A stretch of DNA of 64,000 bases. Source: CALKZN01 sp964633815. Lineage in GTDB: Bacteria; Pseudomonadota; Gammaproteobacteria; Arenicellales; Arenicellaceae. Shown here one piece after another: positions 50,093 to 58,905 of the stretch (its first letter is position 1; every line of letters begins with the position of its first letter). The translations under genes were made by a program, and so were the position numbers. Under the pieces are notes generated by a model. That model saw only the letters and a list, made by a program, of their open reading frames with translations. It did no database searches and was not told the DNA's origin. The stretch covers positions 36,700-100,699 of the forward strand of contig CAZWHW010000004.1 of assembly GCA_964633815.1 (NCBI GenBank), written 5' to 3'.

Positions 50093-50980
50093 ATGGGTAA
50101 AGACGATTTAATGGGTAGTTATGTTGCGATTGCAACACCAATGCTTGCTGATGACGAAGTGGATTATGCTGCTCTTGAAAAACTGATTGAGTTTCATGTT
50201 GAACACGGTACTCATGGTATTGTAGCCGTTGGCACAACAGGTGAATCAGCTACTCTTAGCGTGACAGAACATATCAGTGTTGTGGAATTTACAGTTAAGC
50301 AAGCTGCTGGCCGTGTTCAAGTGATAGCTGGTACTGGCGCAAACTCAACGAGTGAGGCAATTCATCTAACTGAGCTGGCTAAAATTGCAGGGGTAGATGC
50401 ATGTTTGCTGGTAGTGCCATACTACAATAAACCTACTCAAGAAGGTTTGTATCAGCACTATAAAGCCATTGCCGAGGCTGTAGATATCGGGCAAATTTTA
50501 TATAATGTACCCGGCAGGACAGTGCTTTCAATGGCAAATGAAACAGTTGAGCGCTTAGCTGATATTGAAAACATTATTGGTATAAAAGATGCAACTGGCG
50601 ATATGCTGCTATGTGCTGATTTAATTAAACGTGTTGGCGATAAAATGACAGTGTTGTCTGGCGATGATGCTACCGCTTTGGATTTGATCAAGCTTGGTGG
50701 TAAAGGCAATATTTCGGTGACAGCGAATATTTTGCCAAGACATATGAGTCAAATGTGTGTTGCTGGTGTTAATGGTGATTACGCAATTGCCGATAAAATT
50801 AATGCTGAACTGATTACCATTAATCAGCAGCTTTTTGTTGAATCTAACCCTATTCCAGTGAAGTGGGCATTAGAGCAAATGGGCTTGATAGAATCGGGCA
50901 TTCGTTTGCCATTGACGCGTCTGTCTAAGGATTACCAAGCTGAGCTTGCCCGAACAATGCAGGAAATGGGTTTATTGTGA
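50093..50980 (+). CDS. dapA: 4-hydroxy-tetrahydrodipicolinate synthase
   Basis: Condenses pyruvate and aspartate semialdehyde in lysine and diaminopimelate synthesis. The 295-residue TIM-barrel enzyme has GTTGESATL (47-55), the catalytic Tyr137 in ILYNVPGRT and the Schiff-base Lys165 in GIKDATGD. The alternative ATG at 50111 gives a start nearer to the family pattern, but neither has a strong ribosome-binding site. It precedes a small lipoprotein gene and purC, the dapA-bamC-purC order of gammaproteobacteria. Confidence 0.97.
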   Translation: MGKDDLMGSYVAIATPMLADDEVDYAALEKLIEFHVEHGTHGIVAVGTTGESATLSVTEHISVVEFTVKQAAGRVQVIAGTGANSTSEAIHLTELAKIAGVDACLLVVPYYNKPTQEGLYQHYKAIAEAVDIGQILYNVPGRTVLSMANETVERLADIENIIGIKDATGDMLLCADLIKRVGDKMTVLSGDDATALDLIKLGGKGNISVTANILPRHMSQMCVAGVNGDYAIADKINAELITINQQLFVESNPIPVKWALEQMGLIESGIRLPLTRLSKDYQAELARTMQEMGLL

Positions 50981-51010
50981 ATTTATTTTCTGATATCAGA
51001 GGTGGAAATT

Positions 51011-51172
51011 GTGCAGCAGTTCTCTAAGAAAATCATTTTAACTTTTGTAGTTGTAGTTTTAGTTTTAGCAGCTTGCAAAAGTAAACCTTCGGTTGATAAG
51101 AGCGTGAATTATGAAAATCAGCGTTCGATACCTTCTTTGCAAGTTCCAATTGCGGAAGAAAAAGATAAATAA
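51011..51172 (+). CDS. 53-residue lipoprotein at the bamC position
   Basis: A short reading frame, GTG start, preceded by AGAGGTGG, encoding 53 residues. It begins with three polar/charged residues and a hydrophobic signal segment ending in the lipobox LAAC (Cys at 22), then a short Ser/Pro/Asp-rich tail (NYENQRSIPSLQVPI). It lies between dapA and purC, where gammaproteobacteria usually have bamC (nlpB), whose product is about 340 residues with an unstructured N-terminus that binds BamD. Only that N-terminal type of segment is present here. The stop is a clean TAA with no remnant of the helix-grip domains after it. A minimal BamC-like lipoprotein is the favoured reading. Confidence 0.7.
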   Translation: MQQFSKKIILTFVVVVLVLAACKSKPSVDKSVNYENQRSIPSLQVPIAEEKDK

Positions 51173-51219
51173 ACGAAAGTTGATTAATCATTTTTACGCT
51201 AAGATCTCGAGAGAAACTC

Positions 51220-51939
51220 ATGCAACGTGGAAAACTCCTATACACAGGCAAAGCTAAATCCATTTACGCAACTGAAAACCCTGAACTAGTCATTATCGAC
51301 TATCGAGACGACACTTCAGCGGGTGATGGCGCTAAAATAGAACAACTTGAAAATAAAGGAAAAATTAATAATCAATTCAACGCCTTTATTATGCAATTGT
51401 TGCAAAAAGAAGGGATAGAAACACATTTTGTGCAAACCATTAGTGCTAGTGAATCTATAGTCAAGCACTTGGACATGTCTCCGGTGGAGTGTGTGGTACG
51501 AAATTTAACTGCGGGTTCAATTTGTCGTCGCTTAGGTGTTGAAGAAGGTTTTGAATTAAATCCAGCAACATTTGAATTTTTCCTGAAAAACGACGAATTG
51601 CATGATCCAATGATTAATGCTTCGTTAATTGAAACTTTTGGCTGGGCAACACAAGCCGAAGTGGTGGAAATGAAGGAACAAACATTCAAGATCAACAATG
51701 TTCTAAAAAAATTATTTGCTGACGCAGGATTAATTTTGGCAGACTTTAAATTAGAATTTGGTCGTTTGGATGGCAAAATGGTTTTAGGTGATGAGTTTAG
51801 CCCTGACGGTTGCCGTATATGGGATGCCAAAACGCGGAAAAAACTAGATAAAGATCGCTTTAGACAAGATTTAGGTGGTGTTACCGAAGGCTATATGGAA
51901 GTTGCTGAGCGTTTAGGCATTTCGCTTGACCTTAGTTAA
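51220..51939 (+). CDS. purC: SAICAR synthase
   Basis: Phosphoribosylaminoimidazole-succinocarboxamide synthase, an ATP-dependent step of purine synthesis. The 239-residue protein (E. coli 237) has LYTGKAKSIYATENPELVI, SPVECVVRNLTAGS, DEFSPDGCRIWDAKT and DKDRFRQDLGGV. It follows the small lipoprotein gene by 47 bases and precedes purL by 65 bases. purC-purL adjacency is not the enterobacterial layout, but keeps two purine steps together. Confidence 0.97.
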   Translation: MQRGKLLYTGKAKSIYATENPELVIIDYRDDTSAGDGAKIEQLENKGKINNQFNAFIMQLLQKEGIETHFVQTISASESIVKHLDMSPVECVVRNLTAGSICRRLGVEEGFELNPATFEFFLKNDELHDPMINASLIETFGWATQAEVVEMKEQTFKINNVLKKLFADAGLILADFKLEFGRLDGKMVLGDEFSPDGCRIWDAKTRKKLDKDRFRQDLGGVTEGYMEVAERLGISLDLS

Positions 51940-52004
51940 ACTATTTAGCCTGTGTTTTTTCAGTTATTTCATTTTAAATACCTCATACTTACCAAATAAT
52001 AGCC

Positions 52005-55000
52005 ATGTTGCAAATATCAGGTAGCCAAGCAGTTTCTGCTTTTCGAGTTAACAAACTTTTAGCAGACGTACAAGACGCATTGCCGAAAATTGGTGTAAAC
52101 AAGCTGGTTTCAGAGTTCCAGCATTTTATTGACACCGATAATGAACTCAGTGCTAAGCATAGCCAAGTTTTAGAAAAATTATTGACATATGGCCCTAAGC
52201 GTCGAGTCGCTGATAATGTAGGTCAATTAATTTTAGTGTTGCCGCGTATTGGTACCATTTCGCCATGGTCAACTAAAGCAACAAACATAGCTACAAACAC
52301 AGGTCTTGTGAATGTAAAACGCATTGAGCGAGGCATTGCGTGGTATGTTCAGGCAGAGCAAAAATTGAACGATTCTCAATTGTTTGAATTAGCAAAACTC
52401 TTGCATGACCCGATGGTGGAATCTGTTGTTTATGATTTTTCTGCAGCTGAAAAACTGTTTATTGAGCAGAATCCACAACCTCTAACTGAAGTTGATGTAT
52501 TGGGTGGTGGACACGCTGCGTTAGTAAGTGCTAATCAAACGATGGGCTTAGCGCTATCAGAAGATGAAATAGAGTATTTGACTGAGCAATACACAGCGAT
52601 CAATAAAAATCCAACTGATGTGGAATTGATGATGTTTGCTCAGGTCAATTCAGAGCATTGTCGCCATAAGATTTTCAATGCTGATTGGATCATAGATGGC
52701 CAAGAGCAGCCGAATTCTTTATTTGGGATGATTCGCAATACTCATAAGCTTAATAGTGAAGGCACCTTAGTTGCCTATTCAGATAACTCCTCGGTATTAG
52801 CAGGTTCTGAATCAGCCCGTTTAATGGTTGAGCCTAACACTAAGCAATTCATTCCTGTTAAAGAGCCAGTCCATATTTTATGTAAAGTAGAAACGCACAA
52901 TCATCCGACCGCGATCTCACCATTTCCAGGTGCAGCAACAGGTTCAGGTGGTGAAATTCGTGATGAAGGCGCTACTGGCCGAGGCAGTAAGCCCAAAGCA
53001 GGTTTAGCAGGATTTTCTGTTTCTAACTTACGCATTCCAAGTGCCGAACAACCTTGGGAGGGTAATGAGTCAAAACCAGACCGAATTGCATCACCTTTGC
53101 AAATTATGCTCGACGGTCCAATTGGTGGAGCAGCATTCAATAATGAGTTTGGTCGACCCAATATTGCGGGATATTTCCGAACCTTTGAGCAACAAGTGAA
53201 TGGTGAAACGCGTGGCTATCATAAGCCGATTATGTTGGCTGGCGGCATGGGTAATATTCGTGAGCAGCATGTAGAAAAAAACATCATTCCTGACGGTGCG
53301 CATATTATTGTGCTTGGCGGTCCGGCGATGCTAATCGGTTTAGGTGGTGGCGCTGCTTCTAGTGTCTCAACTGGGACGAGCTCAGAAGATTTGGATTTTG
53401 CTTCTGTTCAACGAGGCAACCCAGAAATGCAGCGTCGTTGTCAGGAAGTGATTGATACCTGTACTGCCATGGGCAAAAACAATCCAATTGTGTCGATTCA
53501 TGATATTGGCGCAGGCGGTTTGTGTAATGCTTTGCCAGAACTCGTTGGCGATGCAGGCAAAGGTGGTCAATTCCAATTGCGTGATGTCTTAAACGAAGAA
53601 CCGGGCATGACGCCAATGCAAATTTGGTGTAACGAAGCACAAGAACGCTATACATTGGCCGTGATGCCTGAGGACTTAGAAGCTTTCAAAGCTATCTGCG
53701 AACGCGAAAGATGTTTGTATTGCGTGGTAGGGAAGGCGACTGACGAGCAAAGCCTAGTGCTAGATGATGTTGAGTTTTCTGATGGTTCTGAACGTGAGCA
53801 AAAACCAATTGATCTGCCGATGGAAGTATTATTTGGCAAGCCGCCAAAAATGCTTCGAAATGTTGAAAGTCAACAAGCTCAATTAGAACCCTTTGTTATA
53901 GAAGATATTGACATTAAAGATGCGTTATATCGTGTTTTAAAACTGCCTAGTGTTGCGGATAAAACATTCTTAGTCACTATCGGTGATCGTTCAGTCACGG
54001 GGATGATATGTCGTGATCAAATGGTCGGTAAATGGCAAGTGCCTGTAGCCGATGTTGCAGTGACAGCTAGCTCCTATGAAGGTGTTCGCGGCGAAGCAAT
54101 GGCAATTGGTGAACGCACACCGCTAGCTAGTATCAATGGACCAGCTAGTGGCCGTATGGCAATTGGTGAGGCGTTGACCAATATTTCAGCGAGCAGCATT
54201 CGCAGCATGTCTGAAATCAAATTGTCAGCGAACTGGATGGCAGCAGCCAACCATGCGGGCGATGATGCGGCTTTGTATGAAACTGTTGAAACTGTTGGTA
54301 TGAAGATTTGCCCTGAATTAGGCATTTCAATTCCTGTTGGCAAAGATTCCATGTCAATGAAAACGGTTTGGCAAGATCGTCAAGGTGATTCTAAAGCAGT
54401 TACGGCTCCCGTGTCATTGATTGTTTCGGCGTTTGCTCCAGTGGATGATGTTAGCAAAACTCTGACTCCAGCATTAGCCGATGATTTTGCCAATACTGAA
54501 TTATTTTTATTAGATATTGCTCAAGGTAAAGCTCGTTTGTCACTGTCCGCATTGGCGCAAGTTTATGAACAGGTTGGCACAGCAGATGATTGTCCCGATG
54601 TAGATGATGCGAGTTTTTTGAAAAATTGTTTTCAGTTTGTTCAAGCTGCGCTCAAGGCGGATTTGTTAAAAGCCTACCATGATCGTTCGGATGGCGGCTT
54701 GATCACTACATTGTTAGAAATGGCATTTGCATCTCGCTGCGGTTTAGATATTGCGCTACCAAAGGCCAATAATTCTTCATTGGCTATGTTATTTAATGAA
54801 GAACTGGGCGCAGTGTTGCAAGTGAGTATTAATGATGTGCCAGCACTCTCGGCTTTGGCAGAAAAATTTGGTATAGCGAATGCTTTGCATAAACTGGGGC
54901 AAGCTACTTCAGGCGAGCGGATTGTTATCAAACAAACAGATCAAGTGCTGTTGGATGAAAATCGTATTGATTGTCATCGAGCTTGGTCAGCTACGACCTA

Positions 55001-55913
55001 TGAAATGCAAAAATTGCGTGATAATCCAGAATGTGCGCAACAAGAATATGACTGTCTGCTAGATGTCGATGACGCGGGCTTGCATTCAGATACTTCATTC
55101 GATGTGAATGAAGATATTTCTCTGCCTTATATTCAAAGTGGTCTACGACCTAAGGTAGCAATACTCCGAGAGCAAGGTGTGAATGGCCAAATGGAAATGG
55201 CAGCTGCATTCACTTATGCAGGTTTTGATGCAATTGATGTCACTATGTCAGATTTAATGGCAGGCAGAGTGTCTTTGGATGATTTTAATGGTATGGCTGC
55301 TTGTGGTGGTTTTTCTTATGGTGATGTTCTTGGCGCTGGCGAAGGCTGGGCTAAAACCGTGCTATATAACAAAGTGTTGCGTGAGCAATTCAGTGCCTAT
55401 TTTGAACGTACTGATGCCTTTACTTTAGGTATTTGCAACGGTTGTCAAATGGTGTCGAACCTGAAAGAAATTATACCTGGTGCTGAACATTGGCCACATT
55501 TTGTGAAGAATAAATCAGAGCAATATGAAGCTCGTGTGATTCAAGCGCAAGTGCAAGAATCTAATTCTTTACTGTTGCAAGGAATGGCAGGTTCTTCTAT
55601 GCCTCTAGTTGTTGCTCATGGAGAGGGTAGAGCTGAGTTTGCATCTGAAGGGCAAATTCAGAAAGTAAGTGATCAAGTTGCTATTCGTTATGTGGATTCG
55701 CAGAGAAACATTGCCAACCATTATCCGGCCAATCCTAATGGTTCTCCAGAAGGTATTGCAGGCCTAACAAATGCTGATGGTCGCGTCACAATCATGATGC
55801 CTCACCCAGAACGTATTTTTCGCACAGTAGCCAATTCATGGTCAGATGAGTCATGGGGCGAATATAGCCCGTGGATGCGATTGTTTAGAAATGCTCGGGT
55901 TTGGCTGGGTTAA
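52005..55913 (+). CDS. purL: Phosphoribosylformylglycinamidine synthase
   Basis: Single-chain, 1302-residue FGAM synthase (E. coli 1295) of purine synthesis. It has an N-terminal PurS-like domain, a linker, two AIR-synthase-type halves (HSEHCRHKIF-like segment NSEHCRHKIF near 205, KVETHNHPTAISPFPGAATGSGGEIRDEG over 290-320, SIHDIGAGGLCNALPELV and DRSDGGLITTLLEM) and a C-terminal glutaminase. The glutaminase shows GGFSYGDVLGAGEGWAK, the catalytic Cys in LGICNGCQM and the His/Glu in MPHPERIFR. The length and domain order are the proteobacterial large-PurL type. Confidence 0.98.
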   Translation: MLQISGSQAVSAFRVNKLLADVQDALPKIGVNKLVSEFQHFIDTDNELSAKHSQVLEKLLTYGPKRRVADNVGQLILVLPRIGTISPWSTKATNIATNTGLVNVKRIERGIAWYVQAEQKLNDSQLFELAKLLHDPMVESVVYDFSAAEKLFIEQNPQPLTEVDVLGGGHAALVSANQTMGLALSEDEIEYLTEQYTAINKNPTDVELMMFAQVNSEHCRHKIFNADWIIDGQEQPNSLFGMIRNTHKLNSEGTLVAYSDNSSVLAGSESARLMVEPNTKQFIPVKEPVHILCKVETHNHPTAISPFPGAATGSGGEIRDEGATGRGSKPKAGLAGFSVSNLRIPSAEQPWEGNESKPDRIASPLQIMLDGPIGGAAFNNEFGRPNIAGYFRTFEQQVNGETRGYHKPIMLAGGMGNIREQHVEKNIIPDGAHIIVLGGPAMLIGLGGGAASSVSTGTSSEDLDFASVQRGNPEMQRRCQEVIDTCTAMGKNNPIVSIHDIGAGGLCNALPELVGDAGKGGQFQLRDVLNEEPGMTPMQIWCNEAQERYTLAVMPEDLEAFKAICERERCLYCVVGKATDEQSLVLDDVEFSDGSEREQKPIDLPMEVLFGKPPKMLRNVESQQAQLEPFVIEDIDIKDALYRVLKLPSVADKTFLVTIGDRSVTGMICRDQMVGKWQVPVADVAVTASSYEGVRGEAMAIGERTPLASINGPASGRMAIGEALTNISASSIRSMSEIKLSANWMAAANHAGDDAALYETVETVGMKICPELGISIPVGKDSMSMKTVWQDRQGDSKAVTAPVSLIVSAFAPVDDVSKTLTPALADDFANTELFLLDIAQGKARLSLSALAQVYEQVGTADDCPDVDDASFLKNCFQFVQAALKADLLKAYHDRSDGGLITTLLEMAFASRCGLDIALPKANNSSLAMLFNEELGAVLQVSINDVPALSALAEKFGIANALHKLGQATSGERIVIKQTDQVLLDENRIDCHRAWSATTYEMQKLRDNPECAQQEYDCLLDVDDAGLHSDTSFDVNEDISLPYIQSGLRPKVAILREQGVNGQMEMAAAFTYAGFDAIDVTMSDLMAGRVSLDDFNGMAACGGFSYGDVLGAGEGWAKTVLYNKVLREQFSAYFERTDAFTLGICNGCQMVSNLKEIIPGAEHWPHFVKNKSEQYEARVIQAQVQESNSLLLQGMAGSSMPLVVAHGEGRAEFASEGQIQKVSDQVAIRYVDSQRNIANHYPANPNGSPEGIAGLTNADGRVTIMMPHPERIFRTVANSWSDESWGEYSPWMRLFRNARVWLG

Positions 55914-55931
55914 TTATTGGACTGACTTTTT

Positions 55932-56699
55932 TTAGCCTTTTCCTAGAAAGTTAAAGATAGCTGAGTAGTATTCTTTACTGATCGAAAGATTATTGTGTCC
56001 AGAACCATAGATTAGTTTAAAGCGTATTTGCTCGTTAGGAAATTTATTCACTAAATTTTCAGTGTTTTCCATAGGGATTACCTCGTCATGTTCTGCAGCA
56101 ATTACCAGTACCTTAGATGAAATGCTATTAACTCTAGAGAGCGAGTCAAATTTGTCTTTTAATAGCAATTTAACAGGGAAAAATCTAAATTGTTTCTTAG
56201 CGATATTCAAAATGCTGTCATATGGAGTCACGAGCACGGTTTTGTGGATATTGCGATTGGCAGCCAAATAGGTTGCGACCCCTGAGCCTAAGCTTCGCCC
56301 AATCACAGAAATGTTTGTATGCTTTTGTTTGATTATTTTATAAAGTGCTAATGCATCGGCATAGATTTCTTTCTCAGTGGGCTTGCCTGTGCTGCCGCCA
56401 AAAGCGCGATAGTTAAGTAAATAAATCGTGAAGTCTGGGAATGCAGATTTAAGTTCGTCAGCACTAGCTACAACAGCTTCACCATTACCACCGAAATAAA
56501 TAAGAGCTTTATCATTGTTTTTATTTAACGATATGACTGAAATCGTTTCACCTTGATTCTGAAACTGAATCTCCTCAAATGGGTGATCAAATTTGGGAGT
56601 CGGGAAGTACAATAAATTACGCTGAAAAATATAAAGTAGTGCTGTTATTGAGCAATAGCAAAAGAAACCAAATATAAAAAAGCTAGTAATAAATTTCAT
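55932..56699 (-). CDS. Membrane-anchored alpha/beta hydrolase (BEM46/YfhR-like)
   Basis: A 255-residue hydrolase. Residues 1-26 are a hydrophobic signal-anchor. The catalytic core has IYFGGNGEAV (oxyanion region), the nucleophile elbow GRSLGSGVA, AAEHDEVIPM (Asp) and GSGHNNLS (His). The pattern fits the BEM46/ABHD13 group of membrane-anchored serine hydrolases, whose substrates are mostly unknown. It is a single gene, convergent with purL (18 bases between stops) and 74 bases downstream of dapE on the same strand, so it could be read from the dapD-dapE transcript. Confidence 0.85.
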   Translation of the reverse strand: MKFITSFFIFGFFCYCSITALLYIFQRNLLYFPTPKFDHPFEEIQFQNQGETISVISLNKNNDKALIYFGGNGEAVVASADELKSAFPDFTIYLLNYRAFGGSTGKPTEKEIYADALALYKIIKQKHTNISVIGRSLGSGVATYLAANRNIHKTVLVTPYDSILNIAKKQFRFFPVKLLLKDKFDSLSRVNSISSKVLVIAAEHDEVIPMENTENLVNKFPNEQIRFKLIYGSGHNNLSISKEYYSAIFNFLGKG

Positions 56700-56773
56700 T
56701 GTAATTTAATAAGTGAGCATCCTCGCATTATTAGCCAATTTAAATATTCAGTATCTAAAAGGTGGTAGATACC

Positions 56774-57928
56774 CTATGAAAGTAAGTTATGTAAAACTGC
56801 TTTATATGTTCGAGATAATTTATTTAATGCTTCAATCTCGACGCATTCATTAATTTGATGAATCGTAGCGTTGATTGGGCCAAGTTCGACAACTTGCGCG
56901 CCTGTTGGAGCGATAAATCTGCCATCGGAGGTGCCGCCCGAAGTAGAGAGTTCTGAATCGATGTTTAGTTCACTTTTAATTGCTTTGACGCAGGCTTGGA
57001 CTAGTTCGCCTTCGCCAGTGATAAATGGATTGCCAGAAAGTCGCCATTGGGTTTTATAGCTTGCGCTGTTTTCTTCGACAATCTTGCTAACGATTTTCTC
57101 GACGGTTGCTTTGATTTCTTGTTCGTTGGTTTCAGTTGAGAAACGCAGATTAAAAGTGATTATCGCTGATTCTGGAATGACATTGGTTGCGCCAGTGCCA
57201 GAGTTGATGTTGGATACTTGGAATGTGGTTGGCGGGAAATACTCATTGCCTTGATCCCATTCAACTTGATGCAGCTCGGCAACGACTGAGCCTGCGATAT
57301 GAATCGGATTGATGGCTAAATGTGGATAAGCAACATGGCCTTGCTTGCCCGTGATAGTCAGTTCACAACCAATTGAACCACGGCGACCGTTTTTGATGAT
57401 ATCACCTAAGGTGTTGGTAGAACTTGGTTCACCCACAAGACAGTAGTCAATTTTTTCATTGCGTGCTTCTAAGCTTTCTATGACTTTGACTGTGCCATAT
57501 TTGGCGATGCCTTCTTCATCTGATGTGATCAATAATGCAATAGAGCCCGCATGATCAGGGTTTTCAGCGACAAAGGTTTCTATGGATGTTACAAATGCTG
57601 CCAATGAGCTTTTCATGTCGGCCGCGCCACGTCCATAGAGTAACCCGTCTTTTTCAGTCGGTTCGTATGGGTCTGAAGACCATTTGTCGACATTACCTTC
57701 AGGAACGACATCAGTATGTCCGGCAAAGGCAAATAAGGGCGCAGCCGTGCCGCGGCGCGCCCATAAGTTTTCAACACGCTCCTCACCTTCACCGAAAGGC
57801 ATTTTTTCAATCGTAAAGCCAATTTTTTCAAGACGAGCAATCATAATATCTTGGCAGTTGGCGTCATTGGGAGTGACTGATTTTTGTGCAATCAGTTGTT
57901 TAGCGAGTTCGAGTGTTGAGTTAGACAT
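56774..57928 (-). CDS. dapE: Succinyl-diaminopimelate desuccinylase
   Basis: Zinc-dependent desuccinylase of the lysine/DAP pathway. The 384-residue M20-family protein (E. coli 375) has AGHTDVVPEG (metal His/Asp), GRGAADMKSSLAAFV, SDEEGIA (catalytic Glu) and the C-terminal STSGGTSDGRFIA. It lies 21 bases after dapD, with which it works two steps apart in the succinylase branch. The dimerisation lid is at about 180-290. Confidence 0.97.
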   Translation of the reverse strand: MSNSTLELAKQLIAQKSVTPNDANCQDIMIARLEKIGFTIEKMPFGEGEERVENLWARRGTAAPLFAFAGHTDVVPEGNVDKWSSDPYEPTEKDGLLYGRGAADMKSSLAAFVTSIETFVAENPDHAGSIALLITSDEEGIAKYGTVKVIESLEARNEKIDYCLVGEPSSTNTLGDIIKNGRRGSIGCELTITGKQGHVAYPHLAINPIHIAGSVVAELHQVEWDQGNEYFPPTTFQVSNINSGTGATNVIPESAIITFNLRFSTETNEQEIKATVEKIVSKIVEENSASYKTQWRLSGNPFITGEGELVQACVKAIKSELNIDSELSTSGGTSDGRFIAPTGAQVVELGPINATIHQINECVEIEALNKLSRTYKAVLHNLLS

Positions 57929-57949
57929 AATGGTTTCTAAATGAATAAT

Positions 57950-58768
57950 TTAATCTACGCGCAATAGCTCGTTCAAACCTGTCTTGGCACGTGTTTTCGC
58001 ATCGACTTTTTTAACGATGACTGCACAATATAAGCTGTGCGAACCGTCTTTAGAAGGCATTGAACCTGACACAACAACTGAACCAGCAGGCACGCGACCA
58101 TAGCTGAATTTACCTGTTTCTCGATCTAAGATTTTGGTGCTTTGTCCAATAAAAACTCCCATAGAAATCACGGCGCCTTCTTCAACGATGACACCTTCAA
58201 CAATTTCACTGCGAGCGCCAATAAAGCAATTATCTTCTATGATGACTGGGCCTGCTTGAATCGGTTCTAACACACCACCTATACCTACTCCACCTGATAA
58301 ATGAACATTTTTGCCAATTTGCGCGCAAGAACCAACCGTTGCCCATGTGTCTACCATCGAACCAGAATCTACATAAGCACCGATATTGACATAGCTAGGC
58401 ATTAAGATTGCACCAGGGGCAATATAAGAACCTTTACGTACAGACGCTGGAGGCACAACACGAAAACCATCTTGTTGAAAACGTGCTTCATCATAATCAG
58501 CAAACTTGGATGGCACTTTGTCAAAATAGTTTGTTTCTCCGCCAGGCATGATGCTGTTATCACGAATTGCAAATGATAAAAGAACGGCTTTCTTTAACCA
58601 TTGATTAACAACCCATTCGCCGTTAACTTTTTCTGCAACTCTTGCAGTGCCGCGATCTAGTTGATCAATTGCTTCTAATACCGCTTCTTTGATTTCAGGA
58701 GAAACGCTGCTTGGTGTGATATCAGCGCGATTATCAAAAGCAGTTTCGATAGTGTTTTGTAAAGACAT
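57950..58768 (-). CDS. dapD: Tetrahydrodipicolinate N-succinyltransferase
   Basis: Adds a succinyl group to tetrahydrodipicolinate in DAP synthesis. The 272-residue trimeric enzyme (E. coli 274) has the left-handed beta-helix hexapeptides (VNIGAYVDSGSMVDTWATVG, QIGKNVHLSGGVGIGGV) over about 105-225, preceded by the helical N-terminal domain (AIDQLDRGTARVAEKVNG). dapE follows on the same strand. The 137-base gap to the upstream glnD stop may hold a promoter for dapDE. Confidence 0.97.
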   Translation of the reverse strand: MSLQNTIETAFDNRADITPSSVSPEIKEAVLEAIDQLDRGTARVAEKVNGEWVVNQWLKKAVLLSFAIRDNSIMPGGETNYFDKVPSKFADYDEARFQQDGFRVVPPASVRKGSYIAPGAILMPSYVNIGAYVDSGSMVDTWATVGSCAQIGKNVHLSGGVGIGGVLEPIQAGPVIIEDNCFIGARSEIVEGVIVEEGAVISMGVFIGQSTKILDRETGKFSYGRVPAGSVVVSGSMPSKDGSHSLYCAVIVKKVDAKTRAKTGLNELLRVD

Positions 58769-58905
58769 AATAGTTTTCTAAATGGTTAATTTTAAAATGA
58801 TGAATAGGATTATCTTACAGACCAGTTTGATTCTCCACTGATTTGCGTTATTTACTTGTGTAGTTATTTTCTTGCTGGTTATTTGTCGTTTAATAGCTGT
58901 TAGGT

